The notes beneath the pieces are model-generated. The model was given only the letters and a program-made list of their open reading frames with translations. It made no database searches and was not told the DNA's origin. Source: Clostridiaceae bacterium (GTDB lineage: Bacteria; Bacillota; Clostridia; Peptostreptococcales; Peptostreptococcaceae). From it: DNA of 35,557 nt. Positions 15,773 to 22,076 of this stretch are shown here, one piece after another. Every line of letters begins with the position of its first letter. Within the stretch, counting starts at the first letter, position 1. The stretch is from contig CABIVQ010000017.1 of assembly GCA_902362365.1 (NCBI GenBank), forward strand, positions 1 to 35,557, written 5' to 3'. Both the position numbers and the translations under genes were made by a program.

Positions 15773-17546
15773 CCTTAAGCACCTCCTCTCCTAACTGTGA
15801 AACTGCTATACTTCTATAAATTTCATTTCTTCTTAATAATTCATTGTGCTTGCCTATATCTGATATTTTTCCATCGTTCATTACTATTATCTTGTCTGCA
15901 TCCATCACTCCAGAAATTCTTTGAGCTATAACTAAAACAGTTGATTCCTTCATCCTATTTTTAATAGAATTTTGAAGTTTAGCTTCTGTTGCCATATCTA
16001 AAGCACTTGAAGAATCATCCATAATAAATATTTTTGGATACCTTATTAAAGTTCTTGCAATTGAAAGACGTTGTTTTTGTCCTCCTGATAAGTTCTTACC
16101 TCTTTGCTCTACTTCACTTTGATACTTTCCATCTTTATTCATTATAAACTCATATGCTTGTGCATCTATAGCACTGCTATTTATATCTTCTTCATTTGCA
16201 TTTTCATTTCCAAATTTTAAGTTACTTTCTATAGTCCCTCCAAATAATATATTTTCTTGAAGTACTATACCTATATTTTCTCTTAGCTGTCTTATACTTA
16301 TATCCTTTATATTCACTCCACCAATTAAAATTTCACCTTCAGTTGCATCGTATAGCCTTGGGATTAAGTTAACAAAAGAACTTTTCCCACAACCTGTAGA
16401 ACCTATTATTCCTATAGTTTCTCCCTGTTTAGCTTTAAAAGATATCCCTTCTAGCACATTCTCACTATGTTCATTATATCTAAAATAAACATCTTTAAAT
16501 TCAATATCAAAATTACTTACTTCTATAGCTTCTTCTTTATCTTTTATACTAGTTTCTGTTTTAAAAACATCATCAATTCTATTTGCAGAAGCCTTTGCTC
16601 TTGAAAAAGTAAGCATTATATTTATTACCATAACTACTGATCCCATTATTTGAAGTAGGTAATTTATAAATGCCATTATCTTACCAATTTCTAAGTCACC
16701 TACATTAACCATATTTCCACCGAACCATAGTACTGCAACTACAGTTAAATTCATTATAAGTGTAGCAATTGGCCATAATATTAAGTTCATATTTTGTGAT
16801 GCTATACTTTCATTTGTTAAATTGTCATTAGCTTCATTAAATCTTTCACCTTGTGTGCTTTCTATTGCAAAAGCTTTAATTACCTTCACACCTAATATAC
16901 TTTCACGCATTACAGTATTTATATTATCTATTTTTTCTTGAACTGATGTAAATAGTGGCAATGATTTTTTAATTATAAACATAATAGAAACTAAAATTAT
17001 AGGTAACGCTATTAAGAAAATACTTGCTAACTTTGGACTTAATATTGTTGCTATTATAAGTCCACCTATTGCTGTAAGTGGTGCTCTTACCATCATTCTA
17101 AGAGCCATATTCATCATCATTTGTAATTGAGTCACATCATTTGTAAGTCTTGTTATTAAAGATGATGTTTTTAATTTATCTAACTCTAAAAATGATAGAG
17201 TTTGAATTTTTGCAAATAAACCTTCTCTTATTCCTTCTCCTAATTTCATTGATGCTACAGCTGCAAAAAAAGAACATGCAGATCCTGCAAATAATCCTAT
17301 GATTGCTGCAATTATCATTTTTATTCCAACACTAAGTACATAATTTAAATCTCCATTGGCTACACCAACATCGATTATACTTGATAAAAGAGTTGGCTGA
17401 AGTAAGTCCATGGCGACTTCTAAGCACATTGTAATCGGTGCTAAAATTGCACAAACAATTGCTGATCCTTTTAAATATTTTAATAATTTTGTCAATCTCA
17501 ATCTCTCCTTATAAACTCTTTCATTAAGATAAAAACTACTTTTCAT
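15765..17546 (-). CDS. ABC exporter, half-transporter with degenerate ATP site (first subunit)
   Basis: A 593-aa half-transporter: membrane domain about 20-315, nucleotide-binding domain about 345-580. Walker A is GSTGCGKSS and the signature a normal LSGGQ, but Walker B reads IFIMDDSSSALD with Asp where the catalytic Glu should be, and the switch is VIAQRI with Gln for His. This is the subunit that supplies the non-hydrolysing site in the heterodimer. The ATG at 17546 overlaps the MarR gene by 11 bp and has only a weak ribosome site; AAGGAGAG at 17503-17510 before a TTG at 17495 is a stronger initiation signal and would remove 17 residues. It is cotranscribed with marR and the second subunit. 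Confidence 0.9.
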   Translation of the reverse strand: MKSSFYLNERVYKERLRLTKLLKYLKGSAIVCAILAPITMCLEVAMDLLQPTLLSSIIDVGVANGDLNYVLSVGIKMIIAAIIGLFAGSACSFFAAVASMKLGEGIREGLFAKIQTLSFLELDKLKTSSLITRLTNDVTQLQMMMNMALRMMVRAPLTAIGGLIIATILSPKLASIFLIALPIILVSIMFIIKKSLPLFTSVQEKIDNINTVMRESILGVKVIKAFAIESTQGERFNEANDNLTNESIASQNMNLILWPIATLIMNLTVVAVLWFGGNMVNVGDLEIGKIMAFINYLLQIMGSVVMVINIMLTFSRAKASANRIDDVFKTETSIKDKEEAIEVSNFDIEFKDVYFRYNEHSENVLEGISFKAKQGETIGIIGSTGCGKSSFVNLIPRLYDATEGEILIGGVNIKDISIRQLRENIGIVLQENILFGGTIESNLKFGNENANEEDINSSAIDAQAYEFIMNKDGKYQSEVEQRGKNLSGGQKQRLSIARTLIRYPKIFIMDDSSSALDMATEAKLQNSIKNRMKESTVLVIAQRISGVMDADKIIVMNDGKISDIGKHNELLRRNEIYRSIAVSQLGEEVLKVV

Positions 17547-18000
17547 TACACTTATATTGCTCTCTTTTTTTAGCTAAATTATCGTATAATCTATTTAGTA
17601 TATTAATAGTTTCAGACTTTTCTTCTTCTGTAAATCCTTCAAAGCAAATTTCATCTAATTCTAAAAATACTCTTTCAACTTCTTTTTGTACCTTTATTCC
17701 TTTTTCAGTTAAAAATACATTTAAAATACGTTTATCATTTGGATTTCTTTCTCTATAGATAAGCTCTTCCTTTTCCATACCAGATAATATACTTGTAGCT
17801 GTAGCAGGCTCTATTTTACAATATTTAGCTAATTCCCTCTGGCTACATCCAGAGTTATTTACTAAGAAATCTAAAAGTTTTGGCTTTCCTTCAGTTAAAT
17901 TAACTTCTTTAAACTTATGTCCTGCCATTTTCCTATGAGCTTTATTCAACCTCATTAAAGATCCATGTAATGTGTTTGATCTTATATGTTTTTTTATCAT
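17536..18000 (-). CDS. MarR-family transcriptional regulator of the ABC exporter operon
   Basis: A 154-aa winged-helix regulator. The recognition region GCSQRELAKYCKIEPATATSILSGMEKEELIYRERNPNDKRI runs from about residue 52 with the conserved DKR wing at about 91-93. The N- and C-terminal helices form the dimer interface. It is the first gene of the operon and overlaps the first exporter gene by 11 bp. GGAGAG lies 8 nt before the ATG. Three operator-like palindromes lie over and below the promoter, so autorepression relieved by an exporter substrate is the expected mode. Confidence 0.92.
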   Translation of the reverse strand: MIKKHIRSNTLHGSLMRLNKAHRKMAGHKFKEVNLTEGKPKLLDFLVNNSGCSQRELAKYCKIEPATATSILSGMEKEELIYRERNPNDKRILNVFLTEKGIKVQKEVERVFLELDEICFEGFTEEEKSETINILNRLYDNLAKKREQYKCNEK

Positions 18001-18020
18001 TTAGTTTCTCTCCATTCAAT

Positions 18021-18063
18021 CATAATCATTAGCCATCTAATCATTAGACATCTAATCATTATG
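18021..18063. promoter_or_regulatory. three MarR operator-like repeats at 15-bp spacing
   Basis: The central unit TCTAATCATTAGA (18036-18048) is a perfect odd palindrome. Close copies lie at 18021-18033 (CATAATCATTAGC) and 18051-18063 (TCTAATCATTATG). The three centres are at 18027, 18042 and 18057, exactly 15 bp apart. The third unit overlaps the -10 box of the marR promoter. Confidence 0.75.
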
Positions 18064-18089
18064 TTATCACACAATTTACTTTCTGTAAA
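18061..18089 (-). promoter_or_regulatory. sigma-A promoter of the marR-ABC operon
   Basis: On the minus strand TTTACA (18089-18084), 17-nt spacer, TAACAT (18066-18061). It is directly overlapped by the operator cluster, which explains how repression would work. Confidence 0.6.
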
Positions 18090-18193
18090 CAAAGTATATT
18101 TTCATTAATTATTATCTCTTCTAAAACTTTTTTATAATTTGCATTATAAAAACCACTAAAGTAAAATTTTATTACATTTCTCACTGTAATAAA

Positions 18194-18222
18194 TTGACAT
18201 ATAGAATATATTGAAATACTAT
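18194..18222 (+). promoter_or_regulatory. strong sigma-A promoter of the prefix-domain/DUF4097 genes
   Basis: A perfect TTGACA (18194-18199) and TACTAT (18217-18222) with a 17-nt spacer, 55 nt before the start of the 64-aa gene. It probably drives the four plus-strand genes up to 20079. Confidence 0.75.
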
Positions 18223-18276
18223 TCTATTATAGATAAGTGTTCTCACACTAAAAATAAAAATATTGGAGAGATTTAT

Positions 18277-18471
18277 ATGAATAATAAAATTGAAAAATAT
18301 GTTAATAACTTATTCCTAAAATCACCAATGTCAACTCACACAAAATATGCAAGTCAAAAAATTTTAACCAATGCTTTTAAAATCTACAACGATTTTCTTC
18401 AGTCTAATCTTAACGAAAACGAAGCTTACTTTGATTATAAAGAGGAGAAAGAATATGAAAAAAAGATATAG
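18277..18471 (+). CDS. free-standing HAAS / permease-prefix-like domain protein
   Basis: A 64-aa protein with the pattern NKIEKYVNNLFLKSP, TKYASQKILTN and YNDFLQSNLNENEAYFD, the helical 'permease prefix / HAAS' layout usually found at the N-terminus of DUF1700 or permease proteins beside PadR regulators. Here nothing follows it: the membrane part is missing. GGAGAG lies 6-7 nt before the ATG at 18277. It overlaps the start of the DUF4097 gene by 17 bp in another frame, so the two are translated together. It may be a small adaptor for the DUF4097 protein or a shortened remnant. No PadR gene is adjacent. Confidence 0.6.
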   Translation: MNNKIEKYVNNLFLKSPMSTHTKYASQKILTNAFKIYNDFLQSNLNENEAYFDYKEEKEYEKKI

Positions 18472-19360
18472 TATTTTTAGAATTGTATTTTTGTCTACAG
18501 TAAGTATATGCTTAATTTTTGTATTAACGTACTTATCCAAATCTGAGAAAAAATTTTTCAACTTTATTGGATTTAAATATGCCAGCTCTGATGAAAGACT
18601 TAGTGTAGTTTCTGAGAAAACTATAGATTTAAATAATGTAAATGACATCAGCTTTAATCTTAATGTAGATGATATTACTTTTATAGAGAATACAGATGAA
18701 AAAATTAAAATCGTTGAAAAATGTACTAAGCAACTATCCGAAAATGAAAAGCTTCAATTTAATCACCAAAATAACAAAATAGATATTTACAGAAGTTCAA
18801 AACTTAATATAAATCTTCTTGAGAAATCTTTTAAAAGAGAAGTAATAGTTTATTTACCAAAATCCTATAATAAAAATATAAATATTAAGCTATCAATAGG
18901 AGATGTTGACTTTTCATCAGATTTAAAATTAAATGAACTTGAAATTTATTTAACTACAGGTGATATTAATATAGATAATAATATTGAATGTAAGTCATTT
19001 ATACTTGAAGGTAACACTGGTGATGCTAATATTAATAGTTTATCATCAGATGAATATGGTATAAGCTTTAATACAGGTAATATAGAAATTTCTAATTTAT
19101 CAGGTAAAGGATATATAAATACTACTACTGGTGACTTACGATGTAATATTTCTGACCTAACTGGTAACTCAGATTTTTCTTCTAGCGTCGGAAATATTAC
19201 TTTAAATCTAAAAAAAGAACCTAATTTTAAAATAAATGCTTCTTGTGATATAGGAGATATTAAAACAGATTTTACAGAGGATAATATCAGAGAAAATTTT
19301 TCTAATGCACTAAATATAGATTGTGGTTGTGGAGATATCAAAATAAATAAAAATTATTAA
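18455..19360 (+). CDS. membrane-anchored DUF4097 beta-repeat protein
   Basis: A 301-aa protein with one N-terminal membrane anchor (about 8-26, FRIVFLSTVSICLIFVLTYL). The rest is a right-handed beta-solenoid of the DUF4097 type: repeated turns such as LSIGDVDF, LTTGDINI, GNTGDANI, FNTGNIEI, TTTGDLRC, SSVGNITL, CDIGDIKT and CGCGDIKI. The family is common in Firmicute operons with PadR/DUF1700 genes and is thought to act at the envelope. The ATG at 18455 is preceded by GAGGAGAAAG; longer in-frame starts lie inside the previous gene and are rejected. Confidence 0.82.
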   Translation: MKKRYSIFRIVFLSTVSICLIFVLTYLSKSEKKFFNFIGFKYASSDERLSVVSEKTIDLNNVNDISFNLNVDDITFIENTDEKIKIVEKCTKQLSENEKLQFNHQNNKIDIYRSSKLNINLLEKSFKREVIVYLPKSYNKNINIKLSIGDVDFSSDLKLNELEIYLTTGDINIDNNIECKSFILEGNTGDANINSLSSDEYGISFNTGNIEISNLSGKGYINTTTGDLRCNISDLTGNSDFSSSVGNITLNLKKEPNFKINASCDIGDIKTDFTEDNIRENFSNALNIDCGCGDIKINKNY

Positions 19361-19425
19361 ATAGATAATCCTAATTCTAGGAATAATACTTATGAGAATA
19401 AAATTTCTAGAAAGGGTTAAATAAT

Positions 19426-19746
19426 ATGAAAGTAACTTTAGATCAAAAAGCTATACTTACTTTAAAAGATATTTTAAAAGACAAAGATAAAGAAAATACT
19501 AAAATAAGAATTTATTTTGCAGGTATTGGCTGAGGCGGACCATCCTTTGGACTTGCTCTGGATGAGCAAAAAAGTGATGATAAAACTTATACAGTTGAGG
19601 GTATAAACTTTGTTATGAGTGAACATGATTATAACCAATATGGAGATATTACCATAAATGATACCGGATTTGGATTTAGGGTTGCACCAGAAAATAGCGG
19701 TGATGGCGATAGTTGTGGTGGTGGCTGCTCTGGTTGTGGACATTAA
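19426..19746 (+). CDS. HesB/IscA-like selenoprotein (in-frame UGA at codon 36 read as selenocysteine)
   Basis: A 106-residue protein that ordinary ORF calling splits or misses. From the ATG at 19426 (AAAGGG upstream) the frame runs to TAA at 19744-19746 with one TGA at 19531-19533. Read as Sec this gives IYFAGIG-U-GGPSFGLALDEQK, which aligns with IYFSGVG-C-DGPNFDITLDELK of the next gene. The protein continues past the TGA with full similarity (YGDITIN / YGDIKID) and ends in a Cys-rich tail CGGGCSGCGH, against CCGKGCPDCPY in the neighbour. HesB-like selenoproteins are a described family in clostridia and Deltaproteobacteria; the A-type fold carries or scaffolds Fe-S clusters, and the Sec replaces the first conserved Cys. 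A SECIS-like hairpin lies at the right distance downstream. Confidence 0.9.
19531..19569 (+). promoter_or_regulatory. UGA codon and bacterial SECIS-like hairpin
   Basis: TGA (19531-19533) is followed by a 6-bp stem TTGCTC (19553-19558) / GAGCAA (19564-19569) with loop TGGAT. A G is the second loop base, 27 nt after the UGA, within the 16-37 nt range known for bacterial SECIS elements. The Cys paralogue downstream has lost this pairing at the equivalent place (CTCTAGATGAATT). Confidence 0.75.
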
Positions 19747-19761
19747 GAAAGGATTAAATAG

Positions 19762-20079
19762 ATGATTGCAATAGACGAAAAATCTCTTTTAGCTATTAAA
19801 GATAAAGTTAATAAGAATAATAGTAAACTAAATAATGTTAGAATTTATTTCTCTGGTGTGGGTTGTGATGGACCTAACTTTGACATTACTCTAGATGAAT
19901 TGAAAAGTGATGACTTAGTCTATAAAATAGACGATTTAACTTTTTTGCTAAGTCAATATGAGTATATGCAATATGGAGATATAAAAATAGATTCTAGTGA
20001 AGAAAGTCTAAAGATAACTCCTGAAAGCTTAGAATTAAGTATGTGTTGTGGCAAAGGCTGCCCTGATTGTCCCTATTAA
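19762..20079 (+). CDS. HesB/IscA-like protein, Cys form (paralogue of the selenoprotein)
   Basis: A 105-aa A-type (HesB/IscA-like) protein with cysteine at the Sec position (VGCDGPNF) and a C-terminal CCGKGCPDCPY cluster. It starts 15 nt after the selenoprotein with AAAGGA before the ATG, so the two form a tandem duplication in one operon. The pair probably forms a homo- or hetero-oligomer handling Fe-S clusters or another thiol-bound metal or sulfur cargo; the exact role is not known. Differences between the copies are spread over the whole length, so the duplication is not recent. Confidence 0.88.
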   Translation: MIAIDEKSLLAIKDKVNKNNSKLNNVRIYFSGVGCDGPNFDITLDELKSDDLVYKIDDLTFLLSQYEYMQYGDIKIDSSEESLKITPESLELSMCCGKGCPDCPY

Positions 20080-20089
20080 TATGTAAAAA

Positions 20090-20120
20090 GGATGGACTCA
20101 AAACTGAGTCCATCCTTCTT
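20090..20120 (+). terminator. terminator after the HesB-like pair
   Basis: Perfect 11-bp stem GGATGGACTCA (20090-20100) / TGAGTCCATCC (20105-20115), loop AAAC, followed by TTCTT. A second hairpin of unknown role (arms ATCGT-ATAAAAG / CTTTTAT-ACGAT, 20121-20152) lies just after it. Confidence 0.85.
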
Positions 20121-20190
20121 ATCGTATAAAAGAGGGAACCTTTTATAACGATTATAATTTAGGTATTTATGAAACTTAAAGTAAAATTTA

Positions 20191-20208
20191 ACTTTCAAAC
20201 TTGAAAGT
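20191..20208 (-). terminator. possible terminator of the BMP lipoprotein gene
   Basis: Stem ACTTTCA / TGAAAGT with a 4-nt loop, 3 nt after the stop on the minus strand, followed by a broken T-rich stretch. The second hairpin at 20121-20152 may add to it. Confidence 0.45.
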
Positions 20209-20210
20209 GT

Positions 20211-21200
20211 TTATTTACTAGGAACTTCTATTTCTTTATTTATTATTTGATTTACTTTTTTATTTACATAATCTATTATATCTTGAGAAACATTTTTATC
20301 AGTACTTGGAGCTAATCCTATACTGTTATCTTCTAAACCATATCTTATAGTTGTTCCTCCAGCATAGTTTCCTTCTATCATTGCTTTTACAGTGTTATAT
20401 ACACCTTCATTAACTTTTTTCATAGCTGATGTTAATACATTTTCTGGAGCTAAAGCATTTTGATCTCTATCAACCCCTATAGCATAAAGATTTTTCTCTT
20501 TTGCCATTTCGATGACACCTACACCTGAGTCACCTGCTGCTGCAAAAATTATATCAGCACCTTGACTATACATTTGTTGAGCTATTGATTTTCCTTTAGC
20601 TGCATCAACAAATGAGTTAACATATTGAACTTGAACTTTTACATTTGGGTTAACTTCTGCTACTCCAGCTTTATAACCTACTTCAAATCTTTTTATAACT
20701 TCGTTATCCATACCACCAACAAATCCTACTTTATTAGTAGTAGTTTTTTTACCAGCTACTAATCCAACAACATATCCTGCTTGCTCTTCTGTAAATGTTA
20801 TACAAACAACATTTTCAGGAGTTTCTTCACCATAATCAACATCTACTATAGCAAATTTTTGATCTGGATAATTTTTAGCTGCTTCTAAAATAGCCGCTTG
20901 TAAAGGGAACCCTGTACCGATTATTAAATCAGCACCTCCGTCAACAGCTGTTTCTATATTAGTTGAATACTCTGCTTCTTGATTTGATTCTATATAATTT
21001 ACATCTATATTAAAATCTTTTTTTATTTGTTCTAATCCTTCCCAAGAAGATTGATTAAAACTTTGATCGTTTATTCCGCCTACACTACTTATCATCGTTA
21101 CTTTTAATGAATCATTTTTACTGTCATTTGAACTAGAACAACCTACTAATGCTAACATAGAAAGCATTAATACAGTTCCTAAGTATAATATTTTTTTCAC
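20211..21200 (-). CDS. BMP-family (PnrA/Med-like) nucleoside-binding lipoprotein
   Basis: A 329-aa extracellular solute-binding lipoprotein. The signal ends in the lipobox LALVGC with C21. The mature protein shows VGGINDQSFNQSSWEGLEQ, LIIGTGFPLQ, IFAAAGDSGVGVIEMAKEK and IGVDRDQNALAPENVLTS, all typical of the basic membrane protein / PnrA family that binds purine nucleosides. The GTG start at 21200 follows GGAGG by 10 nt; an in-frame upstream start at 21227 would include the ribosome site. No ABC permease or ATPase (NupPQ/YufPQ type) is adjacent. It is divergent from a Crp/Fnr regulator that may control it. Confidence 0.9.
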   Translation of the reverse strand: MKKILYLGTVLMLSMLALVGCSSSNDSKNDSLKVTMISSVGGINDQSFNQSSWEGLEQIKKDFNIDVNYIESNQEAEYSTNIETAVDGGADLIIGTGFPLQAAILEAAKNYPDQKFAIVDVDYGEETPENVVCITFTEEQAGYVVGLVAGKKTTTNKVGFVGGMDNEVIKRFEVGYKAGVAEVNPNVKVQVQYVNSFVDAAKGKSIAQQMYSQGADIIFAAAGDSGVGVIEMAKEKNLYAIGVDRDQNALAPENVLTSAMKKVNEGVYNTVKAMIEGNYAGGTTIRYGLEDNSIGLAPSTDKNVSQDIIDYVNKKVNQIINKEIEVPSK

Positions 21201-21275
21201 TATTATTATTCCTCCATTTAAAAACAATTTACTTTTCTCGTGCTTTGTTATAATATCAGATAGTATCTACGACAT

Positions 21276-21295
21276 AATATGACATTTGTCATATT
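21276..21295. promoter_or_regulatory. palindromic Crp/Fnr-type operator
   Basis: A perfect inverted repeat ATATGACA-TT-TGTCATAT (with one more A/T pair outside) lies 29 nt before the regulator's ATG and 75 nt from the BMP start. It is the obvious binding site for the adjacent regulator and could serve both genes. Confidence 0.65.
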
Positions 21296-21324
21296 TCTAA
21301 AACTTTTTATAGGAGCCAACTAAA

Positions 21325-22008
21325 ATGATTAAAATAAATGATAAGAATAAATTAAATTATTATATAAAAAAATATAAAATAGATGAAATCTTTAGCTCTA
21401 ATATGAGTTCATATATGGAATTACACTACTTTAAAAAGAGTGAACATATCTGTTCATCTGGAGAAGAATTAAAATATTTATATTTTTTTCTAGATGGAAA
21501 AGCTAAAGTTTATATTGCAGCTCCAAATGGTAAGTCTTTATTAATAAGATTCTATGCACCAATACAAATAATTGGTGATACTGAAATATTAAATAATACA
21601 ACTATCGATTGTAACATACAAGCTGTAGAAGACTCTCTATGCCTGGCGATACCTAGAAATATAATAGAAAAAATAGCTTTAAAAGATGTACATTTCTTAT
21701 CATATGTATGCAAGCAATTAGCATTTAAACTTTCAAGTGCTTCACTATCTAGCTCAATGAATATGCTCTATCCCTTAGAGAATCGACTTGCACGCTACAT
21801 ATTAGAAGCGTATAGTACAAATTATTCTCAAGATGAGAATTCAGAAAGCTTGACTCATATTTCAGAATTACTAGGAACTAGCTATAGACACCTTCTAAGA
21901 GTATTAGATAAATTTTGTAGTGAAAATATAATAAAAAAATCAAATAAAACAATAGTTATTCTAGATACACAAAAACTAGAAGATTTAGCTGGAGATTTAT
22001 ATCAATAA
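21325..22008 (+). CDS. Crp/Fnr-family (YeiL-like) transcriptional regulator
   Basis: A 227-aa regulator with a cyclic-nucleotide-binding-type beta barrel (about 30-125: SGEELKYLYFFLDGKAKVYI, LIRFYAPIQIIGDTEILNN) and a C-terminal winged helix (about 170-210: SLTHISELLGTSYRHLLRVLDKF). The FNR-type N-terminal Cys cluster is absent, so it is not an O2 sensor of that kind. The helix sequence and the neighbouring nucleoside-binding lipoprotein suggest the YeiL branch, but this is inference. An AGGAG site precedes the ATG, and the palindrome upstream suggests autoregulation. Confidence 0.88.
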   Translation: MIKINDKNKLNYYIKKYKIDEIFSSNMSSYMELHYFKKSEHICSSGEELKYLYFFLDGKAKVYIAAPNGKSLLIRFYAPIQIIGDTEILNNTTIDCNIQAVEDSLCLAIPRNIIEKIALKDVHFLSYVCKQLAFKLSSASLSSSMNMLYPLENRLARYILEAYSTNYSQDENSESLTHISELLGTSYRHLLRVLDKFCSENIIKKSNKTIVILDTQKLEDLAGDLYQ

Positions 22009-22015
22009 ATAGTAT

Positions 22016-22067
22016 AAAAAAATCTCAGACTATCACAAGATATCTTGCTACTAATCTGAGATTTTTT
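22016..22067. terminator. bidirectional terminator between the Crp gene and ptsI
   Basis: Outer stem AATCTCAGA / TCTGAGATT with A- and T-runs on both sides, and a nested perfect palindrome CAAGATATCTTG (22035-22046) in the loop. Confidence 0.85.
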
Positions 22068-22076
22068 TACTATGCC

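Noticed and set aside
19474..19743. 89-aa minus-strand reading frame across the selenoprotein gene
   Set aside because: It is an antisense shadow: Thr/Ala repeats from the Gly/Cys codons of the real gene, no ribosome site.
19426..19746. TGA at 19531 as a nonsense mutation making a pseudogene
   Set aside because: The frame stays fully conserved for 70 residues after the TGA, the aligned residue in the paralogue is a conserved Cys, and a SECIS-like hairpin lies at the right distance. Sec decoding explains all of this better.
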